From Bacillota bacterium (GTDB taxonomy: Bacteria; Bacillota; Clostridia; Lachnospirales; Lachnospiraceae), in NCBI GenBank assembly GCA_023411215.1, contig JAEYOY010000074.1, forward strand, positions 1 to 64,000: 64,000 bases of DNA. Reading direction: 5' to 3'. Position 1 is the stretch's first letter, and every line of letters starts with the position of its first letter. The notes beneath the pieces are model-generated. The model was not told the DNA's origin, searched no databases, and worked only from the letters and a program-made list of their open reading frames with translations. This document shows, one piece after another, positions 18,001-26,354 of the stretch. The translations under genes and the position numbers were made by a program.

Positions 18001-18423
18001 TATAGTTTCTGCAACAGCTTTTACCTGTTCTTCACGTAATTCATAAGGGATTACTGTCGCCTCAGGGCCCATAATTCCACGGTTGGATCTGAAATCATAA
18101 AACATAATTCTTGATTCTGGTCCGGTAGTACGGAACCACTCATTGTTTTTTCCACTTTCCTGTTCTATCTTATTCTTGCGGAGATAAGAATGAAAGGCTT
18201 TATCAGTAAAAGTATCGCCTGATCCATCATCATATACGGCGGTTCCTCTCCATTCTTCCTTATAAGTAACATCTGCGGTATGTGTCTGTTGTTCAATACG
18301 CTTACTTACATCCTGCTCCGTATAACCGATTTTTGTCCATCCATCGTGTCTTACAACTTCCGGAGTGGAATATGCATAAATCATAGGTACTACTTTTTGG
18401 GTTGTATTTAATTTAATAGTCAT
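15082..18423 (-). CDS. GIY-YIG nuclease-like / DEAD-box helicase / partial methyltransferase fusion protein
   Basis: A 1113-residue multidomain protein. Residues about 12-75 resemble a GIY-YIG/T5orf172-type nuclease ('YAYSTPEVV...WTKIGYTEQDVSKRIEQQT'). Residues about 125-560 are a superfamily-2 helicase: Walker A variant 'AKPRFGKSLSAYDFC', DEAH box 'VLIIDEAHEG', motif III 'LSGTPFKAL' and motif VI variant 'QAAFRAQNP'. Residues about 640-850 are coiled coil. Residues about 975-1095 keep N6-adenine methyltransferase motif X ('NQIFTPKDIVKKMVDML'), a degenerate motif I ('TFIDLYMKSGLYITEIV') and a motif II-like strand ('VYGLAPTEIIYNIA'), but no NPPY. It is third in a tightly packed operon, beginning 3 nt after the NPPY-bearing subunit. 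It is probably the cleaving and translocating subunit of a restriction-like system. Confidence 0.85.
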   Translation of the reverse strand: MTIKLNTTQKVVPMIYAYSTPEVVRHDGWTKIGYTEQDVSKRIEQQTHTADVTYKEEWRGTAVYDDGSGDTFTDKAFHSYLRKNKIEQESGKNNEWFRTTGPESRIMFYDFRSNRGIMGPEATVIPYELREEQVKAVAETIAYKGASESNTEFLWNAKPRFGKSLSAYDFCKEINAEKVLIVTNRPAIANSWFSDYAQFLGKESGYLFVSEVDALKGLPGVLSREEYIKAILHAPEEQKKIIEFVSLQDMKGSIYFGGNYDKLKEISDKSEMEWDVLIIDEAHEGVDTYKTDTAFNHIMRKFTLHLSGTPFKALANDKFKDNAIFNWTYADEQQKKYSWDEEHPGEENPYALLPQLNLFTYQMSEIVRDEIKQGVEINGETEEFAFDLNEFFSTTNGRFVYDSAVTKFLDALTTQEKFPFSSDELRNKLKHTFWLLNRVESAKALARKLSVHPVFGNYTIILAAGDGMIDDEDESEKSFNKVKKAIAENDRTITLSVGQLTTGVTIPEWTAVLMLSNIKSPSLYMQAAFRAQNPCLFYDSAAKEHLRKENAYVFDFDPARTLMIFEEFANDLSSGTTSGKGDVEKRKQNIMTLLNFFPVIGEDEEGKMIELDADKVMSIPRKIKSQEVVRRGFMSNFLFQNISNVFNAPAEVIEIITSLTPASEPNKKAEVTPNTKKNLSIDENGEVNLTEEYVIGKSADLFGDKIYKIEEEMASAINLVKESSDGDDNATFNALKEKFKTNVINTIVETAKTNYGSDIKISDEKQMTRDLSHESEKQLNQKFSDYTIDKNTIEAERTDALKERFTSGKTETEINKEYDERRKKAVEILQQGLKDVAENFTKEAAKEVVKTIETKIKERVKITIEDAIRDHLRGFSRTIPSFLMAYGDDSVTLATFDQKVPDKVFVEVTSITLEQFKFLRDGGEYEDAETHEMKRFSGQLFDAVVFDDSVKEFLRLKKKLSNYFDESAIEDIFDYIPPQKTNQIFTPKDIVKKMVDMLEAENPGCFDDPDKTFIDLYMKSGLYITEIVKRLFNSPKMKEDIPDDTERLRYIFENQVYGLAPTEIIYNIAKSYILGFSDEIPIEKHNLKLFDSLPASKDGTLSEKLDELFGKHE

Positions 18424-18425
18424 GT

Positions 18426-19502
18426 TTATTCCATCTCCTTTGCTTTTTTTCCTACAATGTTTTCTATATATTCAATTTCATCTTTTGTTAATTTGACTAA
18501 ATCATATAATTGTTTGTTCAAATCTATCGAAAAATTAAGTAATGGATTATTTGTTTTATAATTTTGAATATCTGGTACTTGTTTTCCTAATGAAGTTAAG
18601 GCCTCGTCTGTCATCAAAAGAGTATATTTAATCAGATAAGTATTTGCATAATCATAAAAGTTCTTTGCTTCCTCATATGACTTAAAAGATCGTAACGCAA
18701 CTCTAGCACGACCGAATGCACTCTTGTTGTCTATGATAGATAATTGGTTATCGCGGCCATCTTGTCCACCTGGGTGAGCACTCGAAACTACAACCTGCCA
18801 TTCGTATATAAATTTTTCGTTTTGCCCTATCACACTTTTATCTGTTACGAACCATTTGCATCTTCCAGATGAACCCGCCTTATCATTAGTAAATATTTTT
18901 ATTTCACGAGCTTCATCAATAGAATCTCCTTCATTATATTCCCTGACTTTATCTTTATTTTTCTCAACAAAATCACTCTCTATGGCAAATAAAGAACGTG
19001 ATAAAATTTGATCATGTAAAAAATTCAACCCGTTTGACTTTACAAAATCATTTACCTTATGGATTATTTGCACGTCATTAGGGTTTAACGGCATTAAATT
19101 ATCACCAGGATTATCAGCATGTACCTTTATTTCTTTTCCGTTTTGGGTATAGATATATTCAAACCCAGGTGTTTTTTTACCTTTCTTTTTTATGACAATT
19201 GAGATGCCGTCAGCAATGTCGGCTGCTGTACCAAAAATATTTTTGGAGTCTGGATAATATTCTAAGGTTGATAGCTCAGAGTCGTTAATTAAATCTTTTC
19301 CGAACTGTTGAAGCCCTTTCCCTGATTGATGCATCCATCTACCACCTGGGTATATAAGAACCGAGCTTTCAGTTGCAATGTCATCTGCTTGTTTTTGAAA
19401 ATGATGAAATATATTTTTTCTTGGTTTTTGACCATTTGTTGTTACTTCAATCTCAGATTCCATTTGATATGGAGGGTTTCCGACCACATAATTAAACTTC
19501 AT
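18426..19502 (-). CDS. Methyltransferase subunit with N-terminal NPPY motif (Eco57I-like, split)
   Basis: A 358-residue protein that opens directly with amino-methyltransferase motif IV ('MKFNYVVGNPPYQMES', NPPY at about residues 9-12). The rest resembles the downstream half and target-recognition region of Eco57I-type enzymes ('VLIYPGGRWMHQSGKGL', 'GISIVIKKK'). It lacks the S-adenosylmethionine-binding motifs X and I, which sit in the gene just upstream (19505-20434). The ATG at 19502 is 2 nt beyond that gene's stop codon, in a different frame, with GGAAGG before it, so the two halves are translationally coupled. Function as an active enzyme would require assembly with the upstream protein and perhaps the helicase. 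Confidence 0.85.
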   Translation of the reverse strand: MKFNYVVGNPPYQMESEIEVTTNGQKPRKNIFHHFQKQADDIATESSVLIYPGGRWMHQSGKGLQQFGKDLINDSELSTLEYYPDSKNIFGTAADIADGISIVIKKKGKKTPGFEYIYTQNGKEIKVHADNPGDNLMPLNPNDVQIIHKVNDFVKSNGLNFLHDQILSRSLFAIESDFVEKNKDKVREYNEGDSIDEAREIKIFTNDKAGSSGRCKWFVTDKSVIGQNEKFIYEWQVVVSSAHPGGQDGRDNQLSIIDNKSAFGRARVALRSFKSYEEAKNFYDYANTYLIKYTLLMTDEALTSLGKQVPDIQNYKTNNPLLNFSIDLNKQLYDLVKLTKDEIEYIENIVGKKAKEME

Positions 19503-19504
19503 AC

Positions 19505-20434
19505 TTAGCTACCTTCCTTTAAACTGTTATATGTTACGGATCTATCCGCACGCCAATCGTAAATCCGGCATGCAACTGTTTCTTTCTTTTCTTCTTCACC
19601 TTCTCCGATCCAGTCAAAGAACGACATTTGATGAAAATCAGAAGGTACTGTTCCAAATGGAATGGTTCCGGTAATTCCGTCCATCTGCCAAATGTTCCAA
19701 ACAATAACATTTGCTACCCTTCGTAGCTCTGTAGGTGTAGCATCTCTGCCCCATCGATCTTTTAAGTAATCATTAAAAGTGATTAGGAGGTTTATACGTG
19801 CTATTAGAAGATTATCTCCCTGAAACTCAAAGCCATATACACTTTGGTACGCTCTGAGAGTCCATATAAGCCATTCTTCTTCATTGTTCGTATTTTCATT
19901 CACGACTCGCAGTTTACGGTCTAATATACCAATTCTATGGAACACTGGGATAATCTCACCTGTAGTTGTATCATATCTGGATGCAATATAAGGTGCCTCA
20001 CCGCAAGTGATTTCTAGCCGGCGTGAGTCCACGTAATCCTTCCATGATTTATCTTTTGGAAATTCGATTTTATCCACATTCTCAGTCCAGGATTGTTCGC
20101 CTTCTATATTAAACACATTTGGTCTGCCAAACCATTCCGAATCACAGTGATTATTCATCTTATTACATATCCATGATGGAGTAAATACTTCAGCCTTACT
20201 CTTGGTACGCTGCGTCTGTAGCTCAAGACTTTTACTTACTCTAGGCTGTATGACATCCGAACCCAATCCATTTAATAAGTCTACCGTTATTTGGGATTTC
20301 TCATCGATGGAAGCATCATTTCCTGTATATGCATTCGTAGCAAAAATGATATTTTGCTTTGTTGACTTATCTTTTAGGAGGCTTTTTAATACAACATTCA
20401 CTGGATATGTTTTTAGATTTATTACCTTATTCAT
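19505..20434 (-). CDS. Methyltransferase subunit with motifs X and I (split partner)
   Basis: A 309-residue protein carrying the cofactor half of an N6-adenine methyltransferase. Motif X is 'KAEVFTPSWICNKMN' (about residues 78-92), the motif I region is 'RRLEITCGEAPYIASRYD' (about residue 140), and a motif II-like strand is 'YGFEFQGDNLLIARINLL'. It ends before any NPPY motif; that motif begins the next gene. It is the first gene of the restriction-like operon, behind a strong promoter with repeated operator-like sequences. The ATG at 20434 has AAAAGGAG 6 nt upstream; a TTG one codon earlier is less likely. Confidence 0.82.
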   Translation of the reverse strand: MNKVINLKTYPVNVVLKSLLKDKSTKQNIIFATNAYTGNDASIDEKSQITVDLLNGLGSDVIQPRVSKSLELQTQRTKSKAEVFTPSWICNKMNNHCDSEWFGRPNVFNIEGEQSWTENVDKIEFPKDKSWKDYVDSRRLEITCGEAPYIASRYDTTTGEIIPVFHRIGILDRKLRVVNENTNNEEEWLIWTLRAYQSVYGFEFQGDNLLIARINLLITFNDYLKDRWGRDATPTELRRVANVIVWNIWQMDGITGTIPFGTVPSDFHQMSFFDWIGEGEEEKKETVACRIYDWRADRSVTYNSLKEGS

Positions 20435-20467
20435 CAAAGACTCCTTTTATAATTTGTCGTATCATTT

Positions 20468-20496
20468 ATTATATTTTATCTGTTCGTAAATCTCAA
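20468..20496 (-). promoter_or_regulatory. Promoter of the split-methyltransferase operon
   Basis: On the minus strand TTGAGA (20491-20496), a 17-bp spacer, and TATAAT (20468-20473) form a near-consensus promoter about 30 nt upstream of the first gene. A copy of the GTTCGTAAA motif fills the spacer next to the -35 box. Confidence 0.75.
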
Positions 20497-20602
20497 TAGT
20501 TTTTATGTATATTCGTAAAAGTTTGTGAATATTTTTCCGAACATTCTTTTTTTGTTTTGATGAGCAAGTACAAACCATTCGCTATTGTATACCTTTCCGA
20601 AC
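20482..20602. promoter_or_regulatory. Cluster of four operator-like GTTCGKAAA motifs
   Basis: GTTCGTAAA (20482-20490) and ATTCGTAAA (20511-20519) lie in one orientation. TTTCCGAAC, the reverse complement of GTTCGGAAA, lies at 20534-20542 and 20594-20602 in the other. One copy overlaps the promoter spacer. The set suggests a DNA-binding regulator of the restriction-like operon; its identity is not evident. Confidence 0.55.
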
Positions 20603-20612
20603 GATCAGAGCT

Positions 20613-21377
20613 TCAGAATTCTAGACCTGACATTATCTCATTAGTAATGCATTGTCTGCTTACCGTTTCCGGAGCTTTATCAGTTTCTATGACTTCTGTC
20701 TCTACGATATGTTTTTTTAGTACTTTATTAATATCCATTACATCTTTAATATCCTGTTGAAGATTTTTTGTATATACATCAAGATCCACAGATCCATCTG
20801 TAATTCCCATCTGCTCAAGTATGTTCTTACGAGCTACTTCATCTGTAGATTTAATCAGATATGTAACCTGTTTAATTAGTTTGGACTGCAATTTCCATAA
20901 AGATTCAACTTTCTCTGATATAGATAAAATATCTAATTTCATACTTTTATTTTCAGCTTTTAATGCCTCGTTTTCTCTTGCAATATTCGCATTTCTTATG
21001 AGAAGCTTATCTACAGTTTCTCTTGTTTCGACTATCATCTTCCTTTTAGCTGAATCAGGCTGTTCCATAAATACATCTATATTTGATGCTTTAAGAAGAA
21101 TATTTGTACTAATGCTAACTATAAGGCTTCGAGATTTATTGATTTCTTCTATCCTTACAGTACAGAGTTTTTGTCTTTCTACCATCTTGCCAGATTTTGC
21201 ATCCTTTTCTTTAATAGGACGGGTAAAATGATAATCTCGAACTTCTTCAAGCCCTTTGAAATTCTCTCTGCACCATTCGGCAAGTTCTGTGGCCTTTATC
21301 TTTTTCTTTTCTATTTCAGAAAACCTTACGACTGCTTCTATAAGTTGGTCTTCTGAATACTTCTGAGTCTTTGCCAT
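20613..21377 (-). CDS. Coiled-coil DNA-binding-like protein of the recombinase module (TnpC/DUF6262-like)
   Basis: A 254-residue protein. Residues 1-60 look like a winged-helix or HTH region ('SEDQLIEAVVRFSEIEKKKIKATELAEWC'). Residues about 115-190 are a long coiled coil ('NIARENEALKAENKSMK'). This matches the small accessory protein that accompanies Tn554-type recombinases. Its start codon lies 40 nt inside the third recombinase gene, with GGAGAG upstream, so it is cotranslated with it. It may influence recombination orientation or bind the element's ends. It could alternatively regulate the adjacent restriction-like promoter, whose motif cluster starts 11 nt after its stop codon. Confidence 0.7.
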   Translation of the reverse strand: MAKTQKYSEDQLIEAVVRFSEIEKKKIKATELAEWCRENFKGLEEVRDYHFTRPIKEKDAKSGKMVERQKLCTVRIEEINKSRSLIVSISTNILLKASNIDVFMEQPDSAKRKMIVETRETVDKLLIRNANIARENEALKAENKSMKLDILSISEKVESLWKLQSKLIKQVTYLIKSTDEVARKNILEQMGITDGSVDLDVYTKNLQQDIKDVMDINKVLKKHIVETEVIETDKAPETVSRQCITNEIMSGLEF

Positions 21378-22945
21378 TCGTATAATCTCTCCTCTGCTTT
21401 AATATTGCATCCCATACGGTAGCGGGTTACATCTGTCTGAACTGACAAGAATACTTCCTCAAGGGTAGTATCTCTGTTTTTAGTACTCATTGTATTGTTC
21501 ATGAACTCTATGACACGCTTTGCGCTTTCATCAGCTTTCTTTTGCTGAGAAGTCATGAACAACTCCAATTCATATTTTGTAGGCCTGTAAAATTTACATC
21601 CCATACAATTCGCAAGATGTCCCTGTTCTACACAATCATCCAAGTTTTCTTCATCTGCTATTCTTCTTTGCGATGTGCATACTGATTTGCCTGTATCTAC
21701 AGCCGTTCTCTCCCCTTGTTTATACTGTTTTCTTGAATATCTCCATTCATTATCGAGCTTTTTCTGGAGCTGAACGACTGATGATGCCCATATGGTCTCT
21801 GATATATTTGAGTAATAGCCAGAGCTTGTATTTATATTTATATGATCTGCAAGCTGTCTGCATATATCTTCGCCTGAATTTTGAAAGTACAGATTTGCCA
21901 TAGCAATAGGTCTGCTGTCACCTGCTGTAACATGCTCAAACTCAGTAATTCCAGTTGCGTATTTGGCAAAATCATATCTGTTGTTGCCAATGATATGTTG
22001 CTCTACAAAGGTTGCTACAAGATGATTAAATGCTTGCAATGACAACATGTCGTTTATCATTAGCTCGTTATATTCGAAAAGGAATCGTCTTTCCTGTTCT
22101 GATGTCAGATCTATATATCTTTCAATATTTCTTACAACTTCTGTATCAGGAACTTCGTATGTAAAATCTTTGTAATCTTTATTTACATCGTAATAAACAG
22201 TTCTATTTCCTTTCTTGAGCCTTGTACGTCTTATTTTCAGAAAAGTCTTATCATTCTCCCTGTAAATACAGTTCTTAGGTGTAATTAACATTTCTGTGGC
22301 TCTGAGTGGTAATATGAATGTAATATTTACCCAGAAATAAATAGGGAACCATTTCTTAAATGCCTCATCATTGGGATTATTCCTATAAATGCTGTTAATT
22401 TCATTTTCAATAACAAGGTAGTTAATTATTGGCGACAACTTTCTCTGCGCTTTTTCATCATTTTTGATAAGTCTAATATTTGAAGTTATCTGTTCAATTT
22501 GTTTATTAGGTGTGTTTATAAACCCAAGGAAATCTTTTAATGATGTAATACCAGTTGTTGTGAGTTTGAAATCTTTATCTTTGTATCTCTGAATAAAATC
22601 TTTAATAACACTTATCTTATCTCTAGCAATAGTCTGATAAACATAGACACCATTACAATAGATTGCATAACATCTAAGCATGTTTTTCATGGTTTCTTCA
22701 GTAATTCCAAACTCTTTACCGATATGCTTATTATACAATTCTGTATCAAGTGTGAAATCCATACCAAATTTTTTAACACCTGAATAGCCCATCCATTTAT
22801 CAGAACTAAAGTCTCCTTCGATATTTCCTCCATTTACAAGTCTTTCATGTATCTTGCGGCATTTATCAAGAATACTGATACTGTAAACTTGATCAGTGTA
22901 GACTATTACTTCATCGGTCTCTATTTTTCGTAATAGATTATCCAT
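21338..22945 (-). CDS. Tyrosine recombinase/integrase, third of a trio
   Basis: A 535-residue phage-integrase-type protein. The first catalytic Arg lies in 'ILPLRATEMLIT' (about residue 217). The second box is divergent, 'GDSRPIAMANLY', with Arg kept but no His at the first HxxR position. His and the nucleophile Tyr appear in 'LADHININTSSGYYSNI'. A C-terminal Cys cluster ('CVEQGHLANCMGCKFY') probably binds zinc. It starts inside the end of the preceding recombinase (8-nt overlap, GGAGG in place), a coupling typical of Tn554-like tnp operons. Its altered HxxR box suggests either a specialised role or reduced catalysis. Confidence 0.85.
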   Translation of the reverse strand: MDNLLRKIETDEVIVYTDQVYSISILDKCRKIHERLVNGGNIEGDFSSDKWMGYSGVKKFGMDFTLDTELYNKHIGKEFGITEETMKNMLRCYAIYCNGVYVYQTIARDKISVIKDFIQRYKDKDFKLTTTGITSLKDFLGFINTPNKQIEQITSNIRLIKNDEKAQRKLSPIINYLVIENEINSIYRNNPNDEAFKKWFPIYFWVNITFILPLRATEMLITPKNCIYRENDKTFLKIRRTRLKKGNRTVYYDVNKDYKDFTYEVPDTEVVRNIERYIDLTSEQERRFLFEYNELMINDMLSLQAFNHLVATFVEQHIIGNNRYDFAKYATGITEFEHVTAGDSRPIAMANLYFQNSGEDICRQLADHININTSSGYYSNISETIWASSVVQLQKKLDNEWRYSRKQYKQGERTAVDTGKSVCTSQRRIADEENLDDCVEQGHLANCMGCKFYRPTKYELELFMTSQQKKADESAKRVIEFMNNTMSTKNRDTTLEEVFLSVQTDVTRYRMGCNIKAEERLYEWQRLRSIQKTNL

Positions 22946-24971
22946 TTAGAGCCTCCTCAATAAGCTTCCGTGTACCTGCCTTTTCTTCTTCAGACATTTC
23001 TTTAATGATTGTATTTATTATTTCCTGAAAACCAGGTATTATCTTTGTTTTAAGTGCTATCCTGTATTTTTTATTTCCTGTGATTAGTTCCATTTCTTCG
23101 TAATCCTTAATTACTTTTACAAGAGCAGGAACACCATCGTTAGTAAATACGTGATACGGACAGAGGTTAGCCAGACAGGACTCATAATTCGGGTTCTCAC
23201 AACAGAATCCTAAAGCTTTTTTCTTGCAGTAGATACCTGCATCCTTTGCTTTTCCTTTACCCTGTGCAATAGCAAACATGGTTTTAAGAATTTCCTTTGG
23301 CTCGTTTGTTTTGCCTTCTGCAAATACTTCTGTTATTCTGTCAGACGCCACGAGCGAAGTACCGACAGTTTCAAGCTCATAAGCTGATAATGGGATTTTC
23401 TCCATTATCGCCGTCTGCTCCTTAGCGGACAGTTTTGCGAACGCCTCTGGATATGCTGCTATAAGTGCTTTATAAAGTGAAACACTGAACACTCCTCTTT
23501 GCAGCATCATATACAAAACAACCTCTGCACTCTCGCCTGTAAGACCGTGGTCTTTAAGATAAATAGCAGTTGTCTCAATGTTAGAATGATTACGAGCAAA
23601 TGAAGCTACTACATGAGCAACAAGAGTTGTATTACCATTATCCTTCGCCGACTGACTAAGTCCTTGTAAGTAAGATTTATTCAGTCGTGTTGATAATATG
23701 GAATGTTTTCCTGTAATTGCAAATATGTCATCTCCAAAGAAATCTTTACATAAAACCCAACTTCTGTAACGTGCTGCTCTGTTGGAATTCATATATCCTT
23801 CGCCTGATATAATATGATGATACTCGGCAATAAGAATAAGCTTTCCAAAGAAAATACGAAGTTCTGGGACTATTTCCGAACGGAGTTTCCCATGACCTGT
23901 CTTCTCTGGCATGTTATATACCACTTTTATCTTTTTTATGGCATAACGAGCAACTTTATCATACGTTTTATCCGGGATTTTGTCATTCAGGATATCTTCT
24001 TTCAGGGTATCTATATTTATCTTAAACGGATTGTCATTTCTCTTAAGGTCTGGATAAACCCATCTATTGCAGATATCTGATGAACGCCACCCACAAATGT
24101 AATGACAGGATAAGTACATCCACGCCTCTGCATAACTACTATTTTCAAGCGCCTTATGTGTCAAGTTATGTTCTTTATCATAATCAGTATTGAAGAATAT
24201 TTTTGCAAACCTTACAAAGTCTTCGTATGAATACGCTGGTTCGGAGTCACTTTCTCTTTTTTTAAGGTCTATACTGTGATAATTTACATTTTCATATTTG
24301 GCTACATATCTAAAGAAATCTACAAGAAGCTCCTTTGTTCTTACTGCATCAGCATTTTCAATTGCAGAGATAATATCATCGTCAGTGAGCTGTTTTATAT
24401 CTAACATATCAAATATAGTTCTTACAAAAGCTGTAAGCGATGGAGTGTAAATGTTATCCTCATCTTCGATATAAACAAGATATTTCTTGATATACTCTGT
24501 ACTTAACGTATGCCCTTTTGAGTGGCTGATAATCCATCTAACCTTCTCATCTTCAGTAAGACCGAATTCCTGAAAGAACTGTTCACTCCTAAAATCAAGA
24601 AACAAAGAATCTTCCTTTGTTATGTAAAAATCTTCTCTTTCTGGAAGCTCAAATAGAATACTCTCTGGATCCATTATCTCGATACCGAAATATGCATTAT
24701 TCTCAAGGAAGTCAATGTACTTATTTCTGTTCTTTACATACTTAGACTCAAACCTGTCATTATCATGCTGTTTAAGAAATTCTTTAATCCCCATATATGT
24801 TTCTTTTTGAATTTGGATAATGTTGCAGTCGGACTGCTTAATCAAGCCATCCTGAGATTCTATTGAACCACTATCGATGTGATACTGTAACACATCTGAT
24901 TTGATACCAATAGACTGAGCCGCCTTTAATATCGTTATTAAATTTGTATCTGGCTTGTTAGTATCTATCAT
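22938..24971 (-). CDS. Tyrosine recombinase, TnpB-like (Tn554 type)
   Basis: A 677-residue recombinase of TnpB size (Tn554 TnpB is about 630 residues). It has an N-terminal region of about 250 residues, the catalytic Arg in 'YICGWRSSDICNRW' (about residue 295), and a His and Tyr in 'ARNHSNIETTAIYL' (about residue 470). A C-terminal cysteine-rich segment follows ('GIYCKKKALGFCCENPNYESC...CPYH'). The ATG at 24971 shares its A with the TGA that would end an intact first recombinase, and GGAGG lies 10 nt upstream. That overlap shows the two were built to be translated together. Confidence 0.87.
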   Translation of the reverse strand: MIDTNKPDTNLITILKAAQSIGIKSDVLQYHIDSGSIESQDGLIKQSDCNIIQIQKETYMGIKEFLKQHDNDRFESKYVKNRNKYIDFLENNAYFGIEIMDPESILFELPEREDFYITKEDSLFLDFRSEQFFQEFGLTEDEKVRWIISHSKGHTLSTEYIKKYLVYIEDEDNIYTPSLTAFVRTIFDMLDIKQLTDDDIISAIENADAVRTKELLVDFFRYVAKYENVNYHSIDLKKRESDSEPAYSYEDFVRFAKIFFNTDYDKEHNLTHKALENSSYAEAWMYLSCHYICGWRSSDICNRWVYPDLKRNDNPFKINIDTLKEDILNDKIPDKTYDKVARYAIKKIKVVYNMPEKTGHGKLRSEIVPELRIFFGKLILIAEYHHIISGEGYMNSNRAARYRSWVLCKDFFGDDIFAITGKHSILSTRLNKSYLQGLSQSAKDNGNTTLVAHVVASFARNHSNIETTAIYLKDHGLTGESAEVVLYMMLQRGVFSVSLYKALIAAYPEAFAKLSAKEQTAIMEKIPLSAYELETVGTSLVASDRITEVFAEGKTNEPKEILKTMFAIAQGKGKAKDAGIYCKKKALGFCCENPNYESCLANLCPYHVFTNDGVPALVKVIKDYEEMELITGNKKYRIALKTKIIPGFQEIINTIIKEMSEEEKAGTRKLIEEALNG

Positions 24972-26283
24972 CAATAAATATCCTCCAATATGTGCGACTG
25001 GAAAGTATATGAAGCCTCTCTAAAAATCTCTATCAAATCTGCATTTTCATGTATGTAGTCATTCATGGATTCCTGACTTGAATCACCACGCCATTTCATT
25101 ATTTCTCCGCTTGTGAGCTTTGCTTTCGTAAGTAGATACATCGTAAACCAAGCCTGAACATGTGCGCACCTGGGTATTCTCCCTCATACGTCTCTATAAA
25201 TGCTACGTTGTCAGCATATGTACCTTGCTTTTCGCAAGTTATCTTTAAGGATGGTAGAAACCTTTCGTAAAACAGTTTTTTTACCCTGTCAGAATATGTC
25301 TGCACTGACATCGGCTTCCCTTGTTTATTCACAAACAACGGTGCACCTGCACTGGTATCAAACCCCCGACTTTCCATGATTGCTATGTGTGTATCATAAA
25401 TATCGCTTATATCTGATATGAAGTCGTTATAAACTTTTTGCATCCTATATTTCTTAATCGTTCCGGGATCTGTTTTGCCTTTCCAGTTCGCGAAATACGG
25501 AGCCTTATTTGTAAGGTCTATTTCAATACCTGACACCATCCCAAAGCTCTTTCTGAGCGTATGTATACCTCCGCAGCTTATATTTACCACTTCTCCTTCA
25601 CGAATCCCTGAATAGGCCCCTAGTGCGATTCCAAGAGTAATATCTGGTTCATATTTCTTTGCTTCATACAGGAGTAAGTCTAAGTATCCGTCTACAAGAA
25701 TTCTATTCTTCTTATGAGTTGTCTTCGGGGCTGAAATGTGGAGTGATGCATTATGAACTATTGCAACCTTCTTGTGACGTTTTTCATCTTTCACGATAGT
25801 TAGCGACTTGAGTTCTTCTCCTACATACTGAAATGGGAGCTTGTCTCTGTTATAGGTGTAATACATTAGTAAAAAGTCCATCACATGATCCCTATATCTT
25901 GTCCACGTATCTCTGCTATAATTCGAACCATCATCCTGTACCTTTATGTATTTTAGAAATCCCCGTATTGTTTCAAGATTGCATTCATGTAAAGCATTAA
26001 TGTCTGTTTCCTTTAGAAGATAGTTTAGAAAGTGACATACAGCATAAGCTTTTTGAGAAAGTGTTTTCCCATCTAATAACTCACTTCTGACCAAATGACA
26101 CAGATATCTTTCTAAGCCTGTATATAAAATAGGGATATCCATTTCTTTCTCGTATAACACGATACATGGATATCCCTGTAACTCTCCGTTCTCATCTTCT
26201 ATATGCACAGCTCTATTCATAAAAACACATTTGCTTCTATACTCTTTTACATTGTTATTAGGGAACTGAATAACATTATTCAT
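24971..26283 (-). pseudogene. Tyrosine recombinase, TnpA-like, frameshifted
   Basis: First gene of the recombinase trio. It reads through the catalytic Arg ('GAYSGIREGEVVNI', about residue 230) to the HxxR box 'AHMFR', then shifts frame. The open frame ends prematurely at 25099 after an unrelated tail. Reading one frame over restores 'FTMYLLTKAKLTSGEIMKWR', the conserved W-R-G-D block, 'MNDYIHENADL' with the nucleophile Tyr, and a TGA at 24971 overlapping the next gene's ATG. The break is explained by a single lost base at about 25150, where C-TTGG stands in place of an expected CAT-TGG (His-Trp). The stated span covers the restored gene. GGAGGAG precedes the ATG at 26283. Confidence 0.85.
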
Positions 26284-26325
26284 AATTCTCCTCCATAAAA
26301 TAAACTTTATTTATCGTCTATTTTC

Positions 26326-26354
26326 ATCATATCATCTATTTCTTATTAAATCAA
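26326..26354 (-). promoter_or_regulatory. Promoter of the recombinase operon
   Basis: On the minus strand TTGATT (26349-26354), 17 bp, and TATGAT (26326-26331) lie about 43 nt upstream of the TnpA-like start codon. Confidence 0.7.

Noticed and set aside
25141..25160. Programmed frameshifting in the TnpA-like gene
   Set aside because: No slippery heptamer or stimulatory stem-loop is visible, and the break falls exactly at a conserved His-Trp codon pair, which fits a plain deletion.
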